Positions 22,561 to 34,300 of a stretch of DNA of 64,000 nucleotides are shown piece by piece. Source of the stretch: Epiperipatus broadwayi (lineage: Eukaryota > Onychophora > Udeonychophora > Euonychophora > Peripatidae); NCBI GenBank assembly GCA_028023455.1, contig JAQFVV010012434.1, forward strand, positions 3,730,928 to 3,794,927, read 5' to 3'. Position 1 is the first letter of the stretch. The number at the start of each line of letters is the position of its first letter. Position numbers and translations under genes: made by a program. The notes under the pieces are model-generated. The model worked only from the letters and a program-made list of their open reading frames with translations. It was not told where the DNA came from and did not search any database.

Positions 22561-22805
22561 TTTTTTGGTATGTTCTTAGACTACATTTATTTTTTATTAC
22601 TAAATTTTGATGAAAACCACAGTTTCTTCTCCAATAATATATGTGTCAGAAATATTAGCCATTTCTTGTTTTAAAATGTCTCTCTTTAGCCAAAAATTAA
22701 TGGGTAATTTTTGAATAATATTTAAATTCTAATATTAGTCATAACTGTAATAGAAACCAAAAAGTTGTGTTATAAAGAAAGCTACAATACACAAAAGTAA
22801 ATGTG
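22561..22805. other. AT-rich DNA between hAT remnant and repeat family
   Basis: No feature recognised. Confidence 0.4.
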
Positions 22806-23187
22806 ATATATAGGGGGTTTGAACTCAGACTTTCACCAACCTTCAACTATCCATGCTATCTCATACTTCGGACACACTTGATCATATGCATAACAAAAAA
22901 TAAATAATCACCAATATATATATTTCATGCTAAAGCAGCACTCATTAGTTGGTCAAGATTATCTTATCCACACATGTATACAATCAATGCTCAACTTATA
23001 TTAAGATAACCAATATACTTTAATGGACAGGCTTCAATCCACTCCACCCCCACAACTTTTCAGCCATCCATTTCATTAAAAATCTAATGATGTAGTGCTC
23101 AAAGCCCACATTGATTCCAATCTTCTCAATCAACCCATGTTGACTATAAGTCAATCTGACCCCTTGTGTACAGGACATAATCTATTT
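22806..23187 (-). repeat. Short interspersed repeat family R1, copy a
   Basis: Reverse complement of the family described at 23262. It begins (plus strand) with gggtttgaactcagac, a B-box-like word on the minus strand, and ends near a gtcctgt word. Inverted relative to copy b. Confidence 0.75.
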
Positions 23188-23261
23188 ACATATTGGAGTG
23201 TAGGTATGAAAAAGCCTGTACTGTTGAAAAAATTTCATATATTAAAATATAGTGCTGTAAG
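23188..23261. repeat. Flank word repeated either side of copy b
   Basis: A stretch containing tggagtgtaggtatgaaaa, a gcctgtact word and ttcatat recurs slightly changed at about 23730-23786. The repeat unit therefore extends past the tRNA-like word. Confidence 0.5.
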
Positions 23262-23790
23262 ATCTACCCATCCCTTGTATATGTATGTAAATGGATTATG
23301 TCCTGTACATGAGGGGTCATGTTGACTTATGGTCGACTTGGGTAGGATGAGAAGATTGGCACCAATGTGGACTTTGAACATTCTATCATCAGATTTTCAA
23401 TGTAATAAATGGCTGAAGAGTTGTGGGGTGGAGTGGATTGAAGCCTGTCCATTAAAGTATGAAGATTGACTATGGGGTGGAGTGGATTGAAGCCTGTCCA
23501 TTAAAGTATGAAGATTGACTATCTTAATTTAAGATGAGCAATGATTGTATATATGTGTGGAGATGATAATCTGGACTAACTGATAAGTGCTGTTTTAGCA
23601 TGAAATACATATATTGGTGGTTATTTAACTTCCTGACATGTGTATGATCAAGTGTAACAGCAGTATGAGATAGCATGGATAGTTGAAAGTCATGTGAAAG
23701 TCTTAGTTCAAACCACCTATATATTGCATATTGGAGTGCAGGTATGAAAACGCCTATACTGAAGAAAAAATTCATATGTTAAAAGTAAAT
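23262..23790 (+). repeat. Short interspersed repeat family R1, copy b, with internal tandem duplication
   Basis: About 450-500 bases: a gtcctgtac start, gtcgacttgggt, attgaagcctgtccatt, agcatgaaatacatatat, a gtatgagatagcatgg phrase and a B-box-like gttcaaac end. A 49-base unit is duplicated in tandem at 23424-23472 and 23473-23521. The frame at 23524-23775 is repeat sequence and not a gene. With copy a it forms a large imperfect palindrome. Confidence 0.75.
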
Positions 23791-24045
23791 GTGAAAAAAT
23801 TTAAGAATAATTGTAATAAATAAGAGTTGATAAAATGTAATCAAATATAAAAATAGTTGAAAAGCCAAAACAATTAATATAATTATATTAAGAAATACTT
23901 TATAATTATTATAAACTTAAAATTAAAATAATAATAAAGAATGTTCAGTCACAAAATGTATGTGAATCAATTCAAATCTATTATAATAAACAGTCAAAAG
24001 TGCTAATAAAGGTTTTTTAATAATAATAAATAAACATGCATATTA

Positions 24046-24425
24046 TGTCCTGTACACAAGAGGTCAGATTGATCTTAGGTCAACATGGCTGTGACAAGAA
24101 TCTCAGCCTCAGGGTGTCCTTTGAGCATTCCATCATCAGATTTTCAATTGGATGGACAGTTGAAGAATTGGAGTGTAGAGTAGATTGAAACCTGTTCATT
24201 AAAGTATGAGGATTAGCTATCTTAATATATATCTGAGCACTTATAGCATATATGTGTAGAGATGGTAATCTTGACCAACTGATGAATGCTGGTTTAGCAT
24301 GAAATACATATATTGGTGATTATTTATCTTTTTAACATAAATATATATGTTCAAATGTATCAGTGTTATGAGATAGTGTGGAGAGTGGTGGGACGTGAAA
24401 GTCTGTGCTCATATACCCTATATAT
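24046..24425 (+). repeat. Repeat family R1, copy c
   Basis: Same order of words as copy b (gtcctgtacacaag, attgaaacctgttcatt, agcatgaaatacata, gagatagtgtgg). More diverged; the B-box-like end is weaker. Confidence 0.7.
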
Positions 24426-24799
24426 TACATATTTATTTAAAATAATATGTTTATAAACAAGTAATTATAGGAATAATATCTGTTTAGCTGGCAAAGCAAA
24501 ACATCTATTTATTTTGAAAGATTGCTAAGAATTGTTGATGTTATAATCAGCAATGGACATGCACAGATGACTCTAATAGTCTGTTTTAACATATTTACAC
24601 TTGGCACATAATTTAAAATCATATGAGGCTTATATTAACTTTTATAATTTTTCATGGATGGCTTATTGATTTTCTGTGTAAGATTAGTGTTCCTCGGAAT
24701 ATACTTTGAAAAATGCTAATTTAAACAATACAATGACAAGAATCATAAAAATGATATGTTTTTAATCTGCTATATATGATACTATAGAGTCAATTACTG
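24426..24799. other. AT-rich DNA
   Basis: No feature recognised. Confidence 0.4.
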
Positions 24800-25550
24800 C
24801 AAATAATGCTTTAGAGTTTCAGGAAATGTTGCAGGAGTTATCAGATGAAAGTAGAACCAAAGATAAAGGTTAAAAAGACTAAAGTAATGTTCAATGGATT
24901 TTCTCAAAATATAAAAATAAAGATTGATTGTGATTAAGTTAAAAGTTAACAGCTACAAATATCTTGTATAGATTATTACTACAAATGAAAATTTAATTGA
25001 TGAAAGTAATCATAGAATTAAACTTGGTTGGAGTGCTTTTGGTAGAAATAACAATATTAAAAAGAAATATGTCTATTTGTTTGAAAAGAATGTTTTTTAG
25101 AAAATGTGTTTTACCAGTTCTTAGTTATGGATGTGAGACTTGGACTCTTAATAAAAGAGCAATACAGAAATTTCAGATCATGCAAAGAAATATGGAGAGA
25201 TGCATGTTAGGAGTAACAAGAAAAGATTGAAAATGCAATATGTGAGTAAGAGAACAAACAGATGTTACTGATATTATTAAAAGAATTAAAAAACAAGTGG
25301 AGTTAGACTGGACATATTTCTAGAAGATATGATAATAGATGGACAATTGAAATCTTAAACTGGATTCCAAGAGATTGTAAATAACCCAATAAGAGACTAC
25401 ATGTGAAATAGATGGACAAAATAAAAAAGTGTGCAGGGGAGATGTAAAAAGGAGAGGTTAGAGATCAGAAAAAATGGATTGGACTTGGAGAGACCTTCGT
25501 CCTGCAGTGGACTGATAATGGTTGACAATGATGATGATGATGATAATATT
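24800..25550 (+). pseudogene. RTE-like LINE fragment, 3' end
   Basis: Frames with stops give the end of an RTE-type ORF2: a KVKKTKVMFNGFS-like segment near 24870, then in one open stretch (24997-25230) FRKCVLPVLSYGCETWTLNKR and a MQRNMERCMLGVTRKD segment, both standard in RTE elements just after the RT core. Further on come IPRD and WIGLGETFVLQWTDNG (about 25470-25520), the usual ORF end. The copy closes with a TGA/GAT trinucleotide run (25526-25543), as RTE elements commonly do. The 5' part including the catalytic RT residues is gone. Confidence 0.8.
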
Positions 25551-25890
25551 AATAATAAACAAGACTAGTATTTATTTATCTTAATAAACTTGAAAATGTA
25601 CTTTATAATATATATTATAATTATTTGCTCAATTAAACTTATGCAATTGCATTCTTATATCAATTAAAAATAATCTAATTCAGCATATTTTATGTGGCAC
25701 ATTTTGCATACACATGCAAAAACATATACTTTATTTATGGCAACTTACTTTTTTTCTTACGAAAATGGAATCAGAAGAAAATGTATTCAATTATATAAAC
25801 TTATTAATAAATGTGGTTTTAATTTCTCCTTATTTGTAAAAATGAAAATACTTAATTGTAAATTATTAGAGAAAAAATATAGTTAGTAAT
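25551..25890. other. AT-rich DNA
   Basis: No feature recognised; the frame at 25692-25886 has no motif. Confidence 0.4.
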
Positions 25891-25990
25891 AAATTTGGCT
25901 GAACGTTTTCGAGGAACCATGCCTCATACTCATAGCCTTAGTGAAAATGTACTTGATATATGTAAATGAGAATATTCAAATGAGTTACTG

Positions 25991-26786
25991 TTAAGTAGCC
26001 CATTTTTTCGAAATGTCGAAGCACGTGTCTCTTCTGTTGATTGCATGGATGTCTCTGTTAATGTAGAATGCCTCTTTTATCTTTCTCCTGTAGTCGTTTG
26101 GTTCTGAGCATAAAATAACGGGGTTAGCGGGTATGAAATTGTGCCCTGATTGTTTAGTATGTTCAAAAAATGCAGAAGATGTACTGCTGTTCGTTTGGGC
26201 TCTATTGAAGGTGTACCGATGTTGAGCCAACCTGGTGTTAATTGTGGCTTTCGTTTCCCCATAATATGTGGCGTGGCATCCGGCCTGGGGGCAGGAAATG
26301 GAGTACACCACATGTGGGGTGAGCGCTGGATCAATGTAATCTTTGGAGTTATTGATCAACCTATTAGTGTTGGGTGGAGTTCTGAATATTATGCTGAATT
26401 TGTTGCTTAAGGTTTTCGTTAGTTTATTGGATATTTTAGGGATGTAGGGGACCGTTATTCTGGGTAGATTGGTGCGAGGCAATTTATCATCTATTGTGCT
26501 GTTAAATTTCATGACTTTCCTCCTAATAGTTTTGTATTTGAATCCTGCTGCTAGTAGGTCTTTAATGTAATTGTTTACATTTTCCTTCCTATGTGCTTCA
26601 TATTTACACAAATGATGGTTTCTAAACAGAAATGCTTTAAGACCTGCGAATTTGTGCGATGCGGGTGATTTAGAATTAGGATGGATGCAGCTTCGGATTT
26701 CAAATGGTTTAACAAGCATTTTGTAATCTATTGCATGGCGGTCTCTTGACAAGGAAAGATCAAGATATTTGAGTTCGTTATTGTTT
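25991..26786 (-). pseudogene. PLE ORF, C-terminal part with GIY-YIG endonuclease (frameshifted from RT)
   Basis: Continues the RT protein after a frameshift. The frame opens with YENNNELKYLDLSLSRD, the usual PLE segment just past the RT core, runs through a 100-residue linker and reaches the endonuclease: VYSI (GIY-like, about residues 149-152 counted from 26752), C154 and C159 of the PLE zinc-like motif, YYGETK (YIG-like, 163-168), R174 and H178, then FFEHTKQSGH (195-204). The order and spacing are those of GIY-YIG(+) Penelope elements. The endonuclease nicks target DNA to prime copying. The stop at 25991 looks natural. Confidence 0.85.
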
Positions 26787-27911
26787 TCATATAATAGAGA
26801 AAAATAGTTTAGTTGTGCTTTGTAATTCGCGTTGTATATTTAAAATATTATTTTTAGATGCTATAATGAAAATATCATCTACATATCGTATATATATGAA
26901 GTCTGGGTTAGTGTTGAAATATTTTGGAATAATGGATTGTTCATATTTATTTAAGTATATACTGGATAAGACGCCACTGATAGGGAGGCCCATGGGCCAA
27001 CCATCTTGCATTGTGTACCATTTATCTTCAAAAAGAGTGAAAATATGGGAGTCAAGCCATGTCAAGAAAGCCATAATGAATTTAATTCTCTCGTTAGGAC
27101 AAGATATTCGCAGCAACTCTTCATGTATAATTTGGATGGATGCTTTTCTATTGATTGATCCATATAATTCTTTCACATCCATCGTGGCCATAACAGAGTT
27201 GTGAGAGATTTGAACGTTTTTAATTCTGGAAATGAATTGAAAAGATGAATTTATTGTGTATGAGCCAAAATTAAGGTAATCTATAATCAATTGATTAACC
27301 AATTTGGCTGTATGAAAATAGTGCACGCCAGCGAAATCCATCATTAATCTAAGCGGTTCGCCTGGTTTATGTTGTTTTGAATTGGCAAACATTCGGGGAG
27401 GTATAGTGGCAGAAGGATAAATCCTGTAATACTCGGATTTAGTGATCCCTTTGTCCTTGAAAGTTCGAAGCACACCATTAATAAATTTATCTCGGTCGAT
27501 TTTGATGTTAAAAGTGTTATCATGTACCAACTTTAATATTTTAATTTGGTCATGCATTTTATTTTTGTAATCGGTGTTGTTTAATAAAACAAAGCGATTG
27601 CCTTTGTCTTCTTTGAGACAAATGATGTTGTGTGTTTTAAAATATTGTTTAGTATTTAATACACTTTTATTCCATGCTTCGTCTTTTCTATCAACGAAAT
27701 TGTTATTTAGTAATTTAGCTATATCTGTGATAATAGCATCTCTTTGTGTGTTATTAATGAGAGATGCTTCGATGTCTGCTATTAATTCGCGCTTAGGGGA
27801 TGTCCAACTTCCTCCTACATATTTAGGTCCGAGCGATAATATTTTCTTGATTTCGTATGGCGGAGTAGTTGAAGTTTTATTAATTATAAAATAAATAATA
27901 ACATTTTTCAT
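26787..27911 (-). pseudogene. PLE reverse transcriptase, truncated by frameshift
   Basis: 374 codons from an ATG at 27911. RT motifs: motif A MATMDVKELYGSI (Asp near 245), a QDGWPMGLPISGVLSS block (302-317) in place of the usual MGSPLSP, and the catalytic RYVDD at 342-346. The frame ends at a TGA just past a run of five T's; a one-base change there rejoins it to the GIY-YIG frame. The N-terminus (KKILSLGPKYVGG and a LKEDKGN segment at 99-105) is PLE-like, but intact elements are longer, so 5' sequence is probably missing. Confidence 0.85.
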
Positions 27912-28218
27912 TTTTTATAGATCTAAATAAATTTAATTTAAATTTATTTATTAAATTGGCTTCATATTTTTTGCTTATTTAGTTAAAATTATATTTATTT
28001 ACTTATCACATATTTGGTTACACACAGAGATATATTCAGAACAGGGAGTTATTATTTTATTATGAATATTATATGGAGATATAATGAAAATGGAGTAATT
28101 TATTTAGCAATGGAATCTAAATGAAAAATCATAATATATATTAAACATGCATATGACTTAAGAAGGTACACATAATATTCATATAAATATATATATATTT
28201 AAATATTTAAATCACATA
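27912..28218. other. AT-rich DNA
   Basis: No feature recognised. Confidence 0.4.
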
Positions 28219-28241
28219 TAAGATACATTGAAGATTTATTT

Positions 28242-28280
<39 letters not shown>

Positions 28281-28355
28281 CTTATATATCATGTAAATAT
28301 ATATATATATATATATTTACATGATATATAAGATACATTGAAGATTTACTTTATA
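28219..28355. repeat. TA-rich foldback with duplicated word
   Basis: Perfect 21-base arms at 28277-28297 and 28316-28336 around TA repeats. The word agatacattgaagattta occurs on both sides (about 28222 and 28331), so a short unit was copied both directly and inverted. Confidence 0.7.
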
Positions 28356-28713
28356 ATATTATTAGCGTGACTAGAATAAAATTTAGTCACAGAAAATATA
28401 ATCACTATTTATTTTAATTAAATGTAATTTGGATGTAATAAAATGTATCCTTCATCATCCAATTTGTGTCAATGTCTGCATTTATCATCATTTAGTATAT
28501 AAGATTCTGTTGCATACCATACTTTACTACACTGTAATTTTTATTGCTTTACCTGACTGTCACAATATATGTATCAGAAAATATCCCAGTGAATATTGCT
28601 AGATTCAAAATTCAAATACAAAGTGCTCATATCATTTGAGTCATGCTGTCTACAGTTCAAATTTTATATTTATTCACAGAGGGCATTGCTGAAAAGACAT
28701 AACATTTGAGAGG

Positions 28714-28716
<3 letters not shown>
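28356..28716. other. AT-rich DNA
   Basis: No feature recognised. Confidence 0.4.

Positions 28717-28791
<75 letters not shown>
28717..28791. repeat. TA microsatellite
   Basis: 75 bases of pure AT dinucleotide. Confidence 0.95.
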
Positions 28792-28794
<3 letters not shown>

Positions 28795-29470
28795 ACAGCT
28801 TTTAAATAGCCCTTTACAGGACAGAAGTCTTTCCAATCTCTTTTCAAAAGATAGTTTGCAGGATAGTAGTTTGAATTTACATTCAATTGTTTTGTATTAA
28901 TAACTACTAATTTTAGAAGTAAAATTAGGTCCATTTCTTAAGATTCTGATGTGATTCATCACACATCAAGAATGATTTATAATGCTGAAGTCAATGCTTT
29001 AAAGACAATTTTTCTCCAATCAATCAAATACAGTTCTGTCTGTGTTGTTTTCTGGTGCTTATAGAAAACCCTTTACTATAATGATTGTAGTGCCACATCA
29101 CACAGGGTATCAAGTTAGCTTTAGTAATCATATTTAAAATCATTTGTAAAAAAAATGCACTTGAGCACCAAAATAATAGGTTGGAGAGAACAATTTCCAT
29201 TTAATTAATCAAACAATTTTTTTTCTCTTCTCAGCTGGAAATTATTCTATAACTTTTAGCTTTGGAGTCTATTCCTCTCACCACTATACCAACTGCACAT
29301 GTTTAATACCACAACCAATTAATATTATTTATATTAATTATCATAGGGCTTTTAGCTACATGATGCTTTTTAGGAGCAAAATCATATTTTTATTATTCAA
29401 TTCTGTCTCTAACTCTACATTTGTTAACAATGTTTTTTAAAGCCCTATCTAATACTAAATAATCAATCTA
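28792..29470. other. AT-rich DNA
   Basis: No feature recognised. Confidence 0.4.
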
Positions 29471-29608
29471 AGTAAGACTGAAATAAATGACTATTGATAA
29501 TTATATTTTAATATTTATCCAACCGGCTTTCATCTCCATTGAGACCTTCTCAAGATATTTAAATATTAAAATCCGATTATCAATCATTGTTCATTTCAAT
29601 CTTATTTA
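29471..29608. repeat. Imperfect inverted repeat
   Basis: Arms of about 46 bases (29471-29518 and 29563-29608) are imperfect complements (taagactgaaataaatga against tcatttcaatctta). The loop carries gagaccttctc, itself a small hairpin. Possibly a decayed retroelement terminus. Confidence 0.5.
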
Positions 29609-30030
29609 GCTTGATTATTTAGTTTATATATTTGTTACAACATTGTGGATAAATAAAAAATTATGTTGCTTATTTGATCATTACAGTTATTTACACTATC
29701 AATGCCCACTATCAACACCCACTCCCAAATTAGTTATTGGCTTAATGACTTCATGTTTGGATCTGATTTTAGTGCATCTACTCGTTTTTTAATTTATTTT
29801 ATACTATCAATTTCAAAAATATCTAAATTTTTTCTGAATCCAAACTAATATGCTTGCATAATAATATAGATCTGACATAGTATCTATATAATTTGTTGTC
29901 CTCAGTTTTTTATTAACTGTAAGCACTTCTAATCTTTAGCCTTAGCTCGATAAACAAAACAAAAAAGATAAAGAAATATAAATAGTGCATTGATGTAAAA
30001 AAAATCCAGGAGTACTAGATCCAAATTCAA
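29609..30030. other. AT-rich DNA
   Basis: No feature recognised. Confidence 0.4.
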
Positions 30031-30074
30031 ATCTTCCTCATCGATGAAGGTCATAAGTTCTATAATTATTTGGG
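30031..30074 (+). other. Ribozyme-like word family H2, copy a (degraded)
   Basis: cctcatcgatgaaggtcata, then aagtt and tgggatata, matches the better-preserved copy at 44731-44780. The GAAAC part is lost here. Confidence 0.3.
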
Positions 30075-30232
<158 letters not shown>

Positions 30233-32040
30233 GACTGTGCTGGATAGGTATTTAGTAAGCCGACTGCTATACGTTTGGCTTGAATGCCAATATTATAAGA
30301 CTTTATTTTGAAAAGTATGTGGGAACTTTTGATAAATTTATATTTATAAACTTTACTATTCAATAATTAAATGGAATTGTAATTATAATTAAATATTTTT
30401 ATTTAAATATTAAATCTGAAGTCACTGTTATTTATCTTTAAATCTCGACAATATTACAGAAAAGATTTCAAATACTGCAATCTTTATTGTTAGAAGTCAA
30501 TAGGAAAAAAAATTCAATGTTTATTATTGATCTTTTCATCTTGCAGTTACAATTGAGATTCATATTTGATAAGTATGAAAGATTTATAACACTAAAGGCT
30601 TGTTTGTTTTCTACTCGTACTTATTTTTTCATTGGGGTTTTAGAGATGAATATCATTCAATTTTTTTTATTATTGTTTAGAATAAATTGGTTATAATTCC
30701 CATTCTACTGAGATCATGGAGATCATTTTTTTTTATATATTTAAGTAAAATAAGATTTTACAATACATTCGACAGGACAGATAAATCCTGAAAATTTTAG
30801 CCACTAGAGAACATAAAAAAGATTTAGAAAAATGGAAAATAAAAATTATTGATACCGCTAAGCAATAAAAAGGAATAATAGTTAAAAACTTAGATTTGTT
30901 TATGAGAGTTTAAGAAAAAAAAAGAGAGAGAGAGATTTGTTTAAAACTCTATTTTAACTTAGTTTATTGTATTAATTCCAGAACACTTTTCATTTTATCC
31001 ATCATTATGAATCTGCAATTCAGTTTTTAAATTCATAGTGCAAAAAAAAAAAACAACAACAAACAAACACATTAGTTATATCCTTTTTAATCTAATAAAC
31101 ATCACATGATCACCAATACGTATAGAGAGTTTTGCCTCTTTAATCTAGTCATATAAACTGTACTTATTATTTATGTTATAACCACTATTACAACCACATC
31201 GACTTATTATAACAAAGCTAATCAATAAAGGTAGCTTCCTACAAGTTACACATACATTTTTAAAAAGTGTGTCTACTTACTAAATACCTCTAGATATTAA
31301 AGACATCGAGTGATTTAATGCTCATGAAATCATGTACCACATGCGCACAGAGATGGAGTTGAATTTCAATACAAGTACTTGCAGCTCATGATTCTATCAT
31401 TTTATAAATGCATAAAAGCAGTGACAGTCTATTACATAATGGCAGATAAATGATTAATAAAATAAAGATTGAAAAAATTCAAAACATAACTGAGTATTTT
31501 GCGTCCATGCTGTATTTTTGAATATTTAAATATTTAAGACATTTTTTAAATTAAAACTAGAAATTAAAATTTGACCTACCTTCAAGTTGTTTGTTACATA
31601 TATTTCATGTGAACAAAATTAATGGAAAGGAAAGACTTTGCAAACATGTGTAAGATGAAATCAATAAAGGAATTCTACGAAAGTCTATAAAAAATAAGAT
31701 AGGATTGAAAAATTATAAGAATAGAAAATAAAAATATTTTAATTTAGAAATTTTTAGGGATTCAGTATTTAAAGAGAATTTAAGTTTTGTTTTAAAAAGA
31801 AGTATATAAAAAAGTAAAAATTAAGAAATATAATAGGACATGGTGAAATTTACATGTAGCACTGGAGGATAAGAATTTTAATTATTATATTATGTCATGT
31901 CTTGTTTAATGATTTTCATTAAGGCGGATTTTTATTATTTTATTGTATTTATAGGATACTTATGTGATACATCTATGTATATGTATGGATTAATACAAGT
32001 GTTACATATAAATCATTATTATCAACTATTATCAAAACAT
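30233..32040. other. AT-rich DNA, no gene found
   Basis: A short GA run (30922-30934) and A runs only. The frame at 30487-30696 has no motif and looks random. Confidence 0.45.
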
Positions 32041-32800
32041 TGCAGGATGAAGATCTCTTCAAGTTTAATCTAGTTTCTCAAATCTCTAGCCTCTCTTCTC
32101 CAAATTGCTCCAACATACTTGCTTTCATTTATCCATCTCATATATAATATTTTTTCAGTCTTTTATAATCTCTTGGAATCCAGCTTAAGATTTTAACTGC
32201 CCTTTTAGTAACATCTCTTCTAGCAATAAATCCAGTCCACCTCCACTTCAATCTCTTATTTATTTCAATGATATCAACAATACTTGTTTGTTCTATCACT
32301 CATGCATTTTATTTCCAGTCTCTTTTTGCTACTACTAACATAATCTCTCCATCTTCATTGAGTGGATTGAAATCTTTGCATTGCTTTTATTTTAAGTGTC
32401 CAAGTCTCACATCCATAAGTAAAAACTGTCTAAATACATTTATTGAAAATCTTTTTTTTCCCAAATACATAAGCATATTTCCTTTTAATATTAAGTCAAT
32501 TCTATCAAAAACATTCCAACCAAGTTTAACTCTATAATTAATTTCATCAATGATATTTTCATCTGTAATAACAATCTGACCAAGATATTTGTAGTTGTTA
32601 ACTTTGTCTAAATCATCATCATCAATCTTTATTTTATTCTTTTGAGAAAATTCATTGAATATTACTTCAGGCTTTTTAATATTTACTCTTAATCCTCGTT
32701 TTTTACCTTCACCTGATAACTCTTGTAACATTTCTTGAAGATCTGAAGCATTATTTAAAAAAGTAATTGCATCATCTACAAAATCTAGATAGCTTAAATA
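32041..32800 (-). pseudogene. RTE-like LINE fragment, C-terminal part of ORF2
   Basis: The longest open piece (32731-32387) reads LQELSGEGKKRGLRVNIKK, then VNNYKYLGQIVITDENI, INYRVKLGW and a VFRQFLLMDVRLGHL end. This is the thumb and connection region of RTE-type LINEs directly after the catalytic RT core. Beyond it the other frames give RRDVTKRAVKILSWIPRD and WRREARDLRN, then EEIFILQCFDNS at about 32050, the usual ORF end. It is on the opposite strand to the related fragment at 24800-25550 and belongs to the same or a close family. The catalytic core upstream is missing. Confidence 0.8.
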
Positions 32801-33400
<600 letters not shown>

Positions 33401-33650
33401 TCTTCTTTATTCTATCCATTAAAGTTTGAAGATTTGCTATCTCATGTAAACTGAGCACTGACTATATATCTGTGTGGGAGATGGTGATCAGGACCAACTG
33501 ATGTGTGCTGGTTCAGCATGAAATACTTATAATGGGAGATCATTCATATTTTTCACATGTGGTTATGTGTATTGGTTGTATAAGATGGAGTGGATTGACA
33601 TAGGAAGCTTGAAAGTCTGAGTTCAAATTCCTTCTAATTACTTTAAATTC
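33401..33650 (+). repeat. Repeat family R1, copy e
   Basis: Plus-strand copy with tccattaaagtttgaagat, ggttcagcatgaaatact, aagatggagtgg and a B-box-like gagttcaaattcc end. Confidence 0.7.
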
Positions 33651-34119
33651 AGAATAGATAATATACTTGTATTTAAATATTATATATATAAATTATTTGG
33701 AACTTACACACATATATAACAACCCATAAATATATCTATTGTAGATTTTTTCTTTTCATTAGCATTGAAATTAATATTTCAAATAATTTGCATACACAAT
33801 ATATATATATATGGTTACTGCTGTTTCTATCAACAATAAATTTATTTTATTTATGCTTTTCATATGTATATACAATAGGATATAAGTATAGATAGGACAT
33901 TTACTAAAGTGAATTTTTTTATCAGTAGCAAAATGCTTATACAAACAAATAGATTGTATTCACATATAGATTATCTTTTAAAAATTCATTTCTATTCTAG
34001 TGCTCTATTTGAACTTTATATTTATTGAGCAAGGATTTCTTCACAAAAAGTGTTATGAATCAGCACAGAAAGCACTATTGGTCTGTATTCTCCACCCCCA
34101 TTTTTTCCATGCAAAGCAT
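33651..34119. other. AT-rich DNA
   Basis: Only a short TA run (about 33799-33812). No gene. Confidence 0.4.
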
Positions 34120-34300
34120 GGAGAAACAGCGCCACATAGTGGGTTAGATTGCTGGGTAGTTGCTGTTTAGCAGACGATGTAAGCTGGATCGGTTTACCTA
34201 TGGCTATCAGCGCCACCAAGTGGCAGTAGTGCTGGCAGCTACTTGGCGTAATGTTCCTGTGCGTACGCATGGAGAACAGCGCCATTTAGCGGCTGGAACT
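34120..34300 (-). promoter_or_regulatory. Cluster of three CTCF-like motifs in a GC-richer island
   Basis: Three 16-base words, all in the same orientation, read on the minus strand CCCACTATGTGGCGCT (34128-34143), GCCACTTGGTGGCGCT (34209-34224) and GCCGCTAAATGGCGCT (34278-34293). Each differs at about one core position from the animal CTCF consensus CCACTAG(A/G)(G/T)GGCGCT. Spacings are about 81 and 69 bases. The first and third lie in a shared longer word (gcatggagaa, then cagcgcca), so the array probably grew by duplication. CTCF binds such sites to insulate or loop chromatin; binding here is inferred. Confidence 0.5.

Larger units (their letters stand above)
25891..27911 (-). mobile_element. 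Penelope-like element with GIY-YIG endonuclease, 5' truncated
   Basis: Minus-strand element made of an RT frame (27911-26787), a GIY-YIG frame (26786-25991) and a short 3' end. It has only one frameshift and few other defects, so it is fairly young. In the 3' region the minus strand has a GAGG-loop-CCTC hairpin followed by GAAAACGTT (25903-25925). This resembles the stem II and GAAA part of the hammerhead ribozymes known in PLE termini, but the CTGATGA half is not preserved. PLEs insert by target-primed reverse transcription. Confidence 0.85.

Noticed and set aside
26150-26410. Plus-strand ORFs in the PLE region (also 26815-27204 and 27574-27894)
   Set aside because: Antisense shadows of the RT and GIY-YIG frames.
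28674-28934. ORF with a long isoleucine-tyrosine run (also 20257-20463 and 33062-33299)
   Set aside because: Translated TA microsatellites, open in several frames and both strands.
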